A DNA stretch of 64,000 bases from an uncultured Verrucomicrobiae bacterium. GTDB lineage: Bacteria; Verrucomicrobiota; Verrucomicrobiia; Limisphaerales; AAA164-E04. This document shows, in pieces, positions 9,427 through 18,526 of the stretch. Under the pieces are notes generated by a model that was not told where the DNA came from, made no database searches, and saw only the letters and a list, made by a program, of their open reading frames with translations. The stretch is from contig OX638380.1 of the NCBI GenBank assembly GCA_951813855.1, positions 822,876 through 886,875 on the forward strand. The letters are read 5' to 3'. Made by a program: the position numbers and the translations under genes. Numbering within the stretch: the stretch's first letter is position 1; the number at the start of each line of letters is the position of its first letter.

Positions 9427-11220
9427 ATGAACTATTGCTTCTCCCCTTACCGTTACCAGCGGCGAAGCACGAGGGAGGTCGTTATCGGCAGCCCGGACGG
9501 GCAACCGGTGGCTCTGGGGAACCGACTGCCAATCGTTCCCCAGTCCATGATCACTTGCGATACGCTCGACACCGACGCCTGCGTCCGGCAAACATTGGCC
9601 TTGGTCGCGGCGGGTTGTCGTTTGGTGCGGATCACCGCGCAAACCGTCCGGCACGCCGCCAATCTCCAACCCATCGTCGCCGCCCTGCGCGCCACAGGTT
9701 GTCAGACGCCCCTCGTCGCCGATATCCACTTCAAACCCCAGGCGGCCCTGGAAGCGGCCAACTGGGTAGAGGCGGTCAGGATCAATCCCGGCAACTACGC
9801 CGACAGCAAGAAATTCTCGGTTCGGGAATACACCGACACCCAGTACGCCGAAGAGATCGCCCGGATCGAGGAAAAATTCGTCCCCCTGATCGAGCGGTGC
9901 AAGGAACGGGGCCGGGCCTTGCGCATCGGCACCAATCACGGCTCACTGAGCGACCGCATCATGAATCGGCACGGCGACACCCCGTTGGGGATGGTGGAAA
10001 GCGCCCTGGAATTCGCCCGCATCGCTCGATCCCGAGATTTTCATAATTTCAAGTTCTCGATGAAATCAAGCAATCCGAAGGTAATGATTCAATGCTATCG
10101 GCTCTTGGTCGCCCGCCTGGAAGCGTTGGGTCCGGACTGGAACTACCCGCTCCATCTGGGAGTGACCGAAGCCGGCGACGGGGAAGACGGCCGCATCAAG
10201 AGCGCCATCGGCATCGGTTCGTTGCTCTGCGACGGATTAGGCGACACGATCAGGGTTTCCCTGACGGAAGATTCGCCGAACGAAATCGTCGTATGCCACG
10301 ATTTGCTGGCCCTCATTCCCCAACTGGTTTCCCCGACGACGGAAGCCTACGGGTTACGTCCGAGCTACGATCCCTTCGCATACGCCCGCAGGGACACGCC
10401 CGCGATCGAAGTGACTCCCGGCACGCTCGCCGGCGGCACCCAACCGATCCGGGTCGTCGTGACCCGCTCCGTTTGGGACGCCGTCGCGCCCCGCGTTCGT
10501 CCCGGAGACGACATTCGCCCCGAAGCGGTCTACGAAGACCTGAACGTTCAGGAAATCGACCCTCGGGACGATTTCCCGGTCCATTGCGACACCCAGTTGC
10601 TCACGGTCGCCGACGACTTGCCCTTGCCCACCATTACGGCTTTTCGCTTGTTGGCCGCCCGGCTCCGCCGGCTGGGGAACAGCAACCCGATCCTGCTGAA
10701 AGACACCTTGGCAGCGCCTGAGGCCCCCTTCCCCCCTCAAGAATCCCTGCTGCGCAGCGCGGTGGTCATCGGTTCGTTGCTCTCCGACGGCATCGGCGAC
10801 GCGATCATGATCCGCAACGAACCCGGGCCCGGTCAATCCCTTCGGTTGGCGTACAACATCCTGCAAGCGGCGGGCAACCGTTCCTTCAAAACCGATTACG
10901 TCGCCTGTCCCTCTTGCGGCCGAACGTTATTCGACTTGCAAACGGTCACCGTCCGAATCCGGCGCCGGACCGAGCACTTGAAAGGGGTCAAAATCGCCGT
11001 CATGGGCTGCATCGTCAACGGCCCCGGGGAAATGGCCGACGCCGACTTCGGTTACGTCGGGGGCGCTCCCGGCAAAATCAATCTCTACGTGGGCAAGTCG
11101 GCGGTCAAATTCAATATCCCGGAAGCCGAAGCCGTAGAACGGTTGGTCGATCTGATCAAGGAACACGACAAATGGCGGGAACCCGCCGCACCGCCGGAGG
11201 GTCAGACGGTCCTCGCCTGA
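9427..11220 (+). CDS. ispG: 4-hydroxy-3-methylbut-2-enyl-diphosphate synthase, long form
   Basis: IspG (GcpE) converts MEcPP to HMBPP in the non-mevalonate isoprenoid pathway. At 597 aa it is the long form with an extra domain between the TIM barrel and the iron-sulfur domain, as in plants, Chlamydiae, Bacteroidetes and Verrucomicrobia. The barrel region includes LVADIHFKP, EAVRINPGNY and LRIGTNHGSLSDR. The C-terminal 4Fe-4S domain has CPSCGRTLFDL and MGCIVNGPGEMADADFGYVG. The ATG at 9427 gives the conserved opening YQRRSTREVVIG. A much longer open frame begins at 8986 but overlaps rseP and is spurious there. Confidence 0.96.
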   Translation: MNYCFSPYRYQRRSTREVVIGSPDGQPVALGNRLPIVPQSMITCDTLDTDACVRQTLALVAAGCRLVRITAQTVRHAANLQPIVAALRATGCQTPLVADIHFKPQAALEAANWVEAVRINPGNYADSKKFSVREYTDTQYAEEIARIEEKFVPLIERCKERGRALRIGTNHGSLSDRIMNRHGDTPLGMVESALEFARIARSRDFHNFKFSMKSSNPKVMIQCYRLLVARLEALGPDWNYPLHLGVTEAGDGEDGRIKSAIGIGSLLCDGLGDTIRVSLTEDSPNEIVVCHDLLALIPQLVSPTTEAYGLRPSYDPFAYARRDTPAIEVTPGTLAGGTQPIRVVVTRSVWDAVAPRVRPGDDIRPEAVYEDLNVQEIDPRDDFPVHCDTQLLTVADDLPLPTITAFRLLAARLRRLGNSNPILLKDTLAAPEAPFPPQESLLRSAVVIGSLLSDGIGDAIMIRNEPGPGQSLRLAYNILQAAGNRSFKTDYVACPSCGRTLFDLQTVTVRIRRRTEHLKGVKIAVMGCIVNGPGEMADADFGYVGGAPGKINLYVGKSAVKFNIPEAEAVERLVDLIKEHDKWREPAAPPEGQTVLA

Positions 11221-11304
11221 CCCTCCAGCGGCGGGAAAACGCCGGTACGATTTCCTTTGAATTTTTCCGGAACCGGCCTAGATTCGGGGAGACTTTTCCC
11301 GATT

Positions 11305-12681
11305 ATGAAAGACTCGTCTCATTCGGAGGGCAGTTCCCGGCGTTCGTTCCTCAGTCGCTCGGCGGGAGCGTCGGCAGCCTTGTTAGGGTTTCCCCACATC
11401 ATCCCGTCCACGGCCTTGGGGCTGAACGGGGCGGTCGCGCCCAGCGACCGGATTACCATGGGAATCATCGGCACGGGCAATCAAGGCACCAACGACATGA
11501 GGAATTTCCTCCGCGACGACCGGGTGCAGGTGGTCGCCGTTTGCGACGTGAACCGGAAGGGCGCGGGCTATTGGAACGGCCGCGTGGCCGGACGCGACCC
11601 GGCGAAGGAGATCGTCGAAGCGCACTACGCCGGCAAAACCGGCAAGGACGCCTTCGAGGGTTGCACCTCACATCGCGACTTCCGAGAACTCTTGGACCGT
11701 TCGGATATCGATGCGGTAGAGATCGCGACGCCCGATCATTGGCACGCCATTCCGACGGTATTGGCGGCTAAGGCCGGCAAGGACATCTACTGCCAAAAAC
11801 CGCTTTCGCTGACGGTAACGGAAGGCCGGGCGATGAGCGACGCCGTCGCTCGTTACCAACGAATGTTTCAAACGGGAAGCCAACAACGATCGAGCCGGAA
11901 TTTCCGTCACGGGTGCGAACTGGTCCGCAACGGTCGGATCGGCAAACTGTTGGAAGTCGAATGCGGCCTTCCGGGAGGACGTCCCGATATCGGGCGGAAC
12001 GGCGACCGCAAAGCTCCCGAACCGGTACCTGCCGGATTCGACTACGACTTTTGGCTCGGCCCGGCGCCTTACGCCCCCTATTCCCCGGCTCGGGTCGGCG
12101 TGAATTTCCGGTGGACCTACGACTATTCGGGCGGTCAATTGACCGACTGGGGCGGGCATCACCCGGATATCGCCCAATGGGGCATGGGAACGACTCACAC
12201 CGGCCCGGTTCGCATCAAGAACGCCAGCGGCGTCTGGCCGGAGGATCCGGTCTGGAACACTGCTACGGAATACTATTTCGAAGCGGACTATCGCAACGGC
12301 GTAACGATGAAGATCTCCAATAAATTGCGCGGCGGAGTGACCTTCAAAGGCTCCGACGGCTGGGTCTTCGTCAATCGCGGCGCTATCGACGCCCATCCCA
12401 AGTCGCTCTTGGACGAACAGTTCGGCGACCAAGACGTCCGGTTGCCGGTCAGCGAGAATCACTTCCGCAATTTCATCGACTGCGTACTATCCCGAGACGC
12501 TCCGGTAGCGCCGGTGGAACAGGCCCATCGCACGATCACAATCTGCCACTTGGGCAACATTGCGATGCTGTTGGGCAGAGACCTGACTTGGGATCCCGAA
12601 CGCGAACAGGTCGTCAACGACCACGTCGCCAATTCGCTGCTCAATCGGCCCTACCGGGCCCCTTGGGTGTTGCCCAGTTGA
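11305..12681 (+). CDS. Tat-exported Gfo/Idh/MocA family oxidoreductase
   Basis: A 458-aa protein with a twin-arginine signal (SSRRSFLSRSAGASAALLG) followed by an NAD(P)-binding Rossmann fold (MGIIGTGNQGTNDM) and the family motif CQKPLSLT (EKP-like). The C-terminal GFO/IDH/MOCA alpha/beta domain is rich in aromatic residues (WLGPAPYAPYSP, TDWGGHHPDIAQWGMG). Such periplasmic dehydrogenase-like proteins are amplified in Verrucomicrobia and Planctomycetes and are thought to act on sugars or sugar acids. The substrate is unknown. The ATG at 11305 is preferred to 11257 because it leaves a normal-length Tat leader. Confidence 0.88.
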   Translation: MKDSSHSEGSSRRSFLSRSAGASAALLGFPHIIPSTALGLNGAVAPSDRITMGIIGTGNQGTNDMRNFLRDDRVQVVAVCDVNRKGAGYWNGRVAGRDPAKEIVEAHYAGKTGKDAFEGCTSHRDFRELLDRSDIDAVEIATPDHWHAIPTVLAAKAGKDIYCQKPLSLTVTEGRAMSDAVARYQRMFQTGSQQRSSRNFRHGCELVRNGRIGKLLEVECGLPGGRPDIGRNGDRKAPEPVPAGFDYDFWLGPAPYAPYSPARVGVNFRWTYDYSGGQLTDWGGHHPDIAQWGMGTTHTGPVRIKNASGVWPEDPVWNTATEYYFEADYRNGVTMKISNKLRGGVTFKGSDGWVFVNRGAIDAHPKSLLDEQFGDQDVRLPVSENHFRNFIDCVLSRDAPVAPVEQAHRTITICHLGNIAMLLGRDLTWDPEREQVVNDHVANSLLNRPYRAPWVLPS

Positions 12682-12750
12682 GCGAAGTCCCCGGGCCGAA
12701 GGCATTCGCCCCCGACCGAACTCGCCGCCAGTTAAAGCGATAGCCGCGCC

Positions 12751-14139
12751 ATGAATCATCGAGTGTCGATTAGTTGGGGGCTCGTTCTTTCGCTGGCAAT
12801 CAACGTGGTATTGCTGATCGCCTATTTCACCAAACCTGTCGCTCCCCCCCGGGAAACCCGCCCGAAATGGGTGCCGAGTTCGGGGGCCGATTCCGCCACC
12901 GGGCCGAACTACTCGGCCGGCGCCTCCGAGGCCGCCGGCGAGACGGCCGCCACGAACGCACTAACCGGTTGGGCTCGGCTCGAAGCGGAAGATTATGTCG
13001 GCTTTATCGCCAATTTGCGCGAATTCGGATGCCCGGAATACACGATTCGCGACATCATCGAAGCAGAAATCAACAATCACTTCGAACCCAAATACTTGCA
13101 GGTTCTAGCCCAAATCAAGGAAGTCGAATACTGGCGAAAGGGCACGGACGAATTAAATTATCGAGTGCCGATCCGTGCGGCCTTAAATGCCGTCGACGCC
13201 GAACGGGGCGCCTATCTGAAAGAATTGCTGGGCGAAGATTACGTGCCGCGAAAGTGGCTCGCCCAGCGCTCACCGGAGGAATTGGTCGAACAATCGAATT
13301 ACGGCTTTCTCAGCCCTGAATTGCAGGAAGGCGTGCTCGCCATCAACCGGGAGTTTCAGGCCAACGCCCAACGCATTCAATGGGAAAAACGCGAGATCCA
13401 TGAATACATGACCGCTTTGGCAGCCAACGAAAACCTGCGGCGGTCCGCCTTGGCCGAGCTGCTGACCACCGAAGAATTATGGGAACTGGACCTCCGCAAT
13501 TCCCCGCACGCCCAAACCGTTCGCCAGAAACTCGGCGATCAACCGATAAGCGAAACCGAATTTCAGAAGCTCTTCGCACTCGAAAACGAACCGCTGTCGA
13601 TCGGGGACCCGCGCGTCCTCAACCCGACCGCTTGGCAAGGGCGGCAGCAACGGCTGGAAGCCGGATACCGGGAGGTTCTGGGAGAAGAACGATTCGTCGA
13701 TATGAAGCGTCAGCGCGATCGCGACTGGAATTCGCTCAAGGAGCTAGCTTCCGAACACGAGTTGAAACGAGAAGCCATCGAAGAGGCTTGGCTGATGCGG
13801 CGAGAAGCTGCCGACGTGATCCGGCAAACCCGAGCCGACGCGGAACTCAGCGATGACGAGCGATCGGCCATGCTAGTCGGGATCGAGACCGAATACCAAC
13901 GGCAGATCGACGAACTCATCGGGCCGAAGGCCGCAGTGCAACTAGGGGAACTACCGAAATCGTCCTTCAATCTCAGCACCGGCGGATTCGTCAGCATTTC
14001 GGTCGACGGCGAACAAACGATCGGAACTTTGTTGCCTAAAATCACTACCGACTTCCCACTCTTATTGCCAACCGCCGAAGAAGCCGTCGCATCCGAAATC
14101 ATTATGATTTTCGATTCGGCCGACCTCGCCTCGGAATAA
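12751..14139 (+). CDS. Conserved membrane-anchored helical protein, unknown function
   Basis: A 462-aa protein I do not recognise. A single N-terminal transmembrane helix (LVLSLAINVVLLIAYF, residues 11-26) is followed by a proline- and alanine-rich linker to about residue 70. The remainder is a strongly charged helical domain with many Glu, Arg and Gln and stretches compatible with coiled coil. The region GWARLEAEDYVGFIANLREFGCPEYTIRDI looks like a small conserved module seen in verrucomicrobial proteins of this type (my recollection). Most of the protein should face the periplasm. It stands alone, 69 bp after the oxidoreductase. Confidence 0.7.
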   Translation: MNHRVSISWGLVLSLAINVVLLIAYFTKPVAPPRETRPKWVPSSGADSATGPNYSAGASEAAGETAATNALTGWARLEAEDYVGFIANLREFGCPEYTIRDIIEAEINNHFEPKYLQVLAQIKEVEYWRKGTDELNYRVPIRAALNAVDAERGAYLKELLGEDYVPRKWLAQRSPEELVEQSNYGFLSPELQEGVLAINREFQANAQRIQWEKREIHEYMTALAANENLRRSALAELLTTEELWELDLRNSPHAQTVRQKLGDQPISETEFQKLFALENEPLSIGDPRVLNPTAWQGRQQRLEAGYREVLGEERFVDMKRQRDRDWNSLKELASEHELKREAIEEAWLMRREAADVIRQTRADAELSDDERSAMLVGIETEYQRQIDELIGPKAAVQLGELPKSSFNLSTGGFVSISVDGEQTIGTLLPKITTDFPLLLPTAEEAVASEIIMIFDSADLASE

Positions 14140-15235
14140 CGGCACCGATCGAATTCGACGTCTGAAACGACTCCGAAAGAGATTGGGGTGCGCAACGACC
14201 CGAAGCTGAATCATGCTGTTATCATTGAACTTCCAGCTAAGCGATGTCCCCGTGTTTTGTTCCCATGACATCGTAACACGAAGTCATCTGAAAATTGAGG
14301 AAACTGAGTTAGTTACCGCGAAGACACCGTTTATGGTCTCCCCCATATTTACGATGGATGTCATCGGAAAACCGTATTGCTGGGAGTAATTGATTTGCGG
14401 GTTGTGTCGATGATTCAATTAGTGGCGATACAACGGATGGAGCAACATGCCCAGGTAATCGTTACGGCCGAGAGCGTCCCCATAATCCGACGACCGTTCT
14501 CCGGTATCCTGTCCCTTCCGGTCCAACAGGACGGTTGTGGCACAAGATTTCCCAGAGGCATCCGCCTGTTGCACGCCGTAATCGTAACGTTGGCCATGGA
14601 CCGCCGTGCTCGTGACATTCAGCAGGGTGCCGTCGGCGGCAAAACTGCGAATCGAGCGACAGGGCGATTTTCAATAGCACCCGCATGATGATCGCGACTC
14701 GCCGCTCGGGCAGAAACTGAGCAACGCGCAGACAAATCACCTTCCCGATTACCATCGGGCCGAGCTGGGGCGGCCTCCTCGCCTCCCAACGGAAAGATGG
14801 CCTTGCGCCCCCACCGCATTTCGATCGGGAAAAACTGGAGGCTTGATACTCCGTAAACTCCGATTGGCGTTTCGCTTCGTTTTCGTCCCGAACTTGCCGC
14901 ATATCGCAAACCGAGTCCCGATTGAAGTCTGGTTCAATGGTTCGCCGCAGTAGGGATAAAAGGTGAAACACCCATCCTGATGACGATCCGGATGGGAGCG
15001 TTGTTCCATCGTCCGGCCTTGGGGTACTTGGCTGGCCTCCTAACGGTTTTCTCGTTATCTCGCTTGAGTTTGCCATCGACCGTGGCGTCGTTCTGCTTCA
15101 ATCCAGCCGAAGAAGGTGGTTTGCCGCTCCAACTTCTCGACGGTTTCCCTCAATTCATCAATTAAGCCGTGCTGAGTTGCCAATTGTTCCGGGAGCGACT
15201 TTGCCGGTAATTCTGAAGTCTTTTCCCAATAAAAA
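14140..15235. other. 1.1 kb without an intact gene; probable decayed DNA
   Basis: No frame here has convincing coding content from end to end. On the minus strand a short open stretch (14419 to about 14681) resembles RHS-repeat protein sequence and is listed separately. Further upstream on the same strand, fragments such as LIDELRETVEKLERQTTFFGW (near 15060-15150) are interrupted by stops. I read the whole interval as a gene graveyard next to asd. Confidence 0.45.
14419..14681 (-). pseudogene. RHS/YD-repeat protein fragment
   Basis: The minus-strand frame ending in TAA at 14419-14421 reads FAADGTLLNVTSTAVHGQ, then RYDYGVQ and DYGDALGRN. The pattern (A)VHG-x-RYDYG followed about 30 residues later by a D-x-LGR motif is typical of verrucomicrobial RHS-repeat proteins. 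The frame is closed by TGA at its 5' side and has no start, so only an internal piece remains. The assignment is by motif only and could be coincidental. Confidence 0.35.
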
Positions 15236-16252
15236 TCAAACCCCGTTCTGTTGCAACTCTTCGGCGATCTGAATTGCGTTGAGCGCCGCTCCCTTAAGCA
15301 ACTGATCGCCCGAAACCCAAAAGCAAAGTCCGTTGTCTAACGCGCAATCTTTCCGTAACCGACCGACGCGGCACGGTTCTTCGCCCGAAACTTGCAAAGG
15401 CAGGGGATACTGTTGGTTTTCCGGATCATCTTGCAATTCCAACCCTGAAGCCGACTCTAAAACCGAACGAGCCTCCGCCACATCGACCGGGCGTTCGAAT
15501 TCCGCCGAAACCGCGATGGAATGGGCTCGATATACCGGCACACGTACGCAAGTTACGCTAGCACGAAAAGTCTCGTGATGCAGGATTCGCCGACCTTCCC
15601 TTTCCAGTTTCATCTCCTCTTTGGTGTAGCCTGATTCCAAGAACTCGTCGACATGCGGCAAGACGTTGAAGGCGATCTGATGAGGATAGACCTTGGTGGC
15701 GATCGGTTCGCCTTGTTGCAAACTCGCGATCTGGTTCTCGAGTTCGGCGATACCTTGAGCGCCCGAGCCGGAAACGGCCTGATAGCTGGCGGCGAACACC
15801 CGGATCACGCCGAAGGCCCGATGCAACGGATTCAGCGCCATCAGGGTAATCGCGGTCGTGCAATTCGGATTGGCCACGATGCCTCGATGTTTCCCGATAT
15901 CGGGGCCGTTGATTTCCGGTACGACCAACGGCACGTCCGAATCCAAACGGAACGCACTGGAATTATCGACCACGACCGCTCCCGAGCGAACCGCGAACGG
16001 GGCGAACTGGCGGCTGATGCCGCCGCCGGCACTGAATAACGCAATATCGATGCCGTCGAACGAACGCTCCCGAAGTTCCTCGACCGGAAGATCGCGATCT
16101 CGAAATTTCAGGCTTTTGCCCGCGGAGCGTACCGAAGCCAACAGTCGCATGGAGCCCACGGGAAAGCGGCGCCGTTCCAGTAACCGCAACATCTCCTTAC
16201 CGACGGCTCCGGTAGCGCCCACTACGGCAACGTTCAATTCCGAATCACCCAT
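15236..16252 (-). CDS. asd: Aspartate-semialdehyde dehydrogenase
   Basis: A 338-aa enzyme that reduces aspartyl-phosphate to aspartate semialdehyde, the branch point to lysine/diaminopimelate, threonine and methionine. It has the NADP motif VAVVGATGAVGKEML, the phosphate-binding segment VVVDNSSAFR, and the catalytic cysteine C131 in NPNCTT, followed by AVSGSGAQG. Length and motif order match the family. The gene is divergent from the glycosyltransferase at 16399 with a 146-bp shared upstream region. Confidence 0.96.
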   Translation of the reverse strand: MGDSELNVAVVGATGAVGKEMLRLLERRRFPVGSMRLLASVRSAGKSLKFRDRDLPVEELRERSFDGIDIALFSAGGGISRQFAPFAVRSGAVVVDNSSAFRLDSDVPLVVPEINGPDIGKHRGIVANPNCTTAITLMALNPLHRAFGVIRVFAASYQAVSGSGAQGIAELENQIASLQQGEPIATKVYPHQIAFNVLPHVDEFLESGYTKEEMKLEREGRRILHHETFRASVTCVRVPVYRAHSIAVSAEFERPVDVAEARSVLESASGLELQDDPENQQYPLPLQVSGEEPCRVGRLRKDCALDNGLCFWVSGDQLLKGAALNAIQIAEELQQNGV

Positions 16253-16398
16253 GACTGCCGATGATATTCCAGTACCGAAACGATGTCAAACGTCCTTCCC
16301 TGGAAGCCTCCCGGTCGCCGGGTTTGCATCTTTCTACCGTTGATGATTGAATCGGAAACGAACTCGGCGGAATTCGTCAAGTTCGGCTCAACCTGTTC

Positions 16399-17139
16399 AT
16401 GCCCCCTCGTAATCAACTGTCCGTAGTCGTTCCAGCGTACAACGAGGAAAAACTGTTGCCTTCCTGTCTGCAAGCTCTCGAAAACTCCGGTTATGTCTTC
16501 GAGGAACCAGGCTGGTCGCGGGAAACGATCATCTGCGACAACAACTCCACGGATCGAACCGCCGAAATCGCCACCGAAGCCGGAGCAAAAGTCGTTTTTG
16601 AATCGCACAATCAGATCGCCCGAGCCCGCAACCGGGGAGCGTCTGTCGCCCGCGGGGACTGGTTGCTCTTTCTCGACGCCGATTCGCTGGTTTCCCCGGA
16701 ATTGTTTCTCGATCTGCGCCGAACCATGGCCGACCCTCAGGTCATCGGCGGCGGCAGCTGTCTGAAATTAAGACAAGATTCCGACTCCCAAATGAACTGG
16801 CAAATCTACCTCTGGAATCAAATCAGCTTGGCGTTACGCTGGGCCCCGGGATCCTTTATCTTTTGCCGCCGAACGGTCTTTGAAGAGATGAACGGGTTCA
16901 ACTTGGAACAATACGCCGCCGAAGACGTCAATTTCAGCAGGCGACTAAAACGGAAGGCGCGGCAAACCGGAAAGACCGTTGCGATCCTTTCCCATCATCC
17001 GCTGGCGACTTCGTCTCGCAAGCTGGATCTCTACTCCAAATTCGAACTGCTCAAGACTCTGGCATGGCTATTGATCCGCTATCGACGAGGAGTTCGGGAC
17101 CGAAACTCTTGCTTTCTATGGTACGACGGTCGTCGATGA
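16399..17139 (+). CDS. Glycosyltransferase family 2
   Basis: A 246-aa GT-A fold transferase. The N-terminus has VVPAYNEEKLLPSCL, followed by CDNNSTDRTAEIA, ARARNRGASVARGDWLLF and the metal-binding D93-A-D95. A hydrophobic patch LRWAPGSFIFCRR suggests membrane association. The acceptor is unknown; relatives make polysaccharides, lipid-linked sugars or hopanoid head groups. The 3' end overlaps the convergent gene at 17116 by 24 bp. Confidence 0.88.
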   Translation: MPPRNQLSVVVPAYNEEKLLPSCLQALENSGYVFEEPGWSRETIICDNNSTDRTAEIATEAGAKVVFESHNQIARARNRGASVARGDWLLFLDADSLVSPELFLDLRRTMADPQVIGGGSCLKLRQDSDSQMNWQIYLWNQISLALRWAPGSFIFCRRTVFEEMNGFNLEQYAAEDVNFSRRLKRKARQTGKTVAILSHHPLATSSRKLDLYSKFELLKTLAWLLIRYRRGVRDRNSCFLWYDGRR

Positions 17140-18507
17140 AGCGGCGCTCGCGCACGGAGCCATGATCGCCTCGCTCATGCCGTGAACGATTTGTTTGTCG
17201 GCCGGACAGACGGTCGCCAAGCAGCCTCCCAAAATCGCCCGTGCCCGATCCCCGGTTCCGTGAACGAAATAATATGGGCATAACCTCGCCCTTCCCTTCA
17301 TCGGGCGCAAGACGGCTTGCGAAAAATCGTACCAGTTTACCTCCGAAACGTCCGGTTTGACGAATCGTTGCAGGATATACGGGTGAGTTTCGAAACCTTG
17401 CAGAGCCCGCTCCACGGCATTTCCCCATTCATCCGCCGACAGGTCGCTCCCCAAATATACACCGCGAGCTCCCCAGGCTTCCGGCGAAAAGCCGGAGATT
17501 TTCAAAATCAAGCGGCGTTCTTTTTGCGACAGGGATTTTAATTGCCGCCAGTCGGTTAACCCTAATTCAGGATAAGCCGCTTGAGGCGGCAACGGAGCCG
17601 GGTCCAAGATCCAGGAATAGGGAATGCAAACCTGCAATCGCCGAAAAAAACCGCCGCCGAGTTCCTGACGCCAGAAATCCCGTAGATTGCGATTCCAAAA
17701 CAACGCAAACAGCATTTTCTCCTCGAACAGAAATTTGGGGGGTGGCGTCAGGCCGACGGTACGATCGGCCGCCAGTTCAAAAATCCGATCGGCATTGGCC
17801 ACCTGGGGCAAATCGAAGAGTTCGAAGAATCGGTAAACGCCGTCGCCCGAGGCGAAATCCGTGAACTCGGTATTGCGCACTCCATACGAACCGGCTGGTG
17901 GGAGTTGAGCAGACAACCACTCCATTTCCGGGCGATAACCGGCGGCCTCCTGAGAAACGACCAAATGCACCCGATCGTGGCCCTCGAAGATCCCGCGGAA
18001 TCCGTCGATCGGTCCAGCGGCTCCCCCGATCAGTTCCCCTCGGGTACCGGAATCCGCCGCCGCCCGAAAGCCCTCGTTTTTCCGAGCGAGCAGATCATAG
18101 GTCTGGTTGAGCCAGCCGATCAATCCGATCCCCCCGGGAACACTGTCCAGTTCGGTAATCGCGAAGCCTTCCCGATTCAGCAACAGATCGGGACGAATGA
18201 CCCGAGGCACCTCCGACTTGAAAGCGGCTTGACGCTGTAACCGGACGATTCGTTCCGGCTTGCCCCGTTCCAATAATTCCGCGATCCACGAAGGCGACTT
18301 GCCCTCGACGCTGCGGCGATACAAGCGTTCGCTGGCGCGATAAAACTGCAACAGAATCCGGCCCAGCCGTTGCAACTCGCCTTCCAACCGACGATCGAGC
18401 CAAAACGGCTCGGGAGAAATGCGCCAATCCTGTCCGGCGAACAGTCCCCCGGCCGGCAACCGGTCGCGAACGAAGGTCGCCCGTTCACCCGAAGTCATCG
18501 AGAGCAT
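17116..18507 (-). CDS. ATP-grasp-like conserved protein downstream of proA
   Basis: A 463-aa protein with no certain family. The segment RPDLLLNREGFAITELDSVPGGIG resembles the substrate-binding part of circularly permuted ATP-grasp enzymes such as glutathionylspermidine-synthase-like proteins. Further on, LILKISGFSPEAWGARGVYLG could be an ATP-grasp lysine/glycine loop and PYILQRFVKPDVSEVNWYDF a later strand. If so, it would join a carboxylate to an amine or thiol; the substrate is unknown. It follows proA on the same strand with only 19 bp between, suggesting an operon. The last 24 bp overlap the convergent glycosyltransferase. Confidence 0.6.
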   Translation of the reverse strand: MLSMTSGERATFVRDRLPAGGLFAGQDWRISPEPFWLDRRLEGELQRLGRILLQFYRASERLYRRSVEGKSPSWIAELLERGKPERIVRLQRQAAFKSEVPRVIRPDLLLNREGFAITELDSVPGGIGLIGWLNQTYDLLARKNEGFRAAADSGTRGELIGGAAGPIDGFRGIFEGHDRVHLVVSQEAAGYRPEMEWLSAQLPPAGSYGVRNTEFTDFASGDGVYRFFELFDLPQVANADRIFELAADRTVGLTPPPKFLFEEKMLFALFWNRNLRDFWRQELGGGFFRRLQVCIPYSWILDPAPLPPQAAYPELGLTDWRQLKSLSQKERRLILKISGFSPEAWGARGVYLGSDLSADEWGNAVERALQGFETHPYILQRFVKPDVSEVNWYDFSQAVLRPMKGRARLCPYYFVHGTGDRARAILGGCLATVCPADKQIVHGMSEAIMAPCASAASSTTVVP

Positions 18508-18526
18508 CAGCGAGAGAGGGAGGCGC

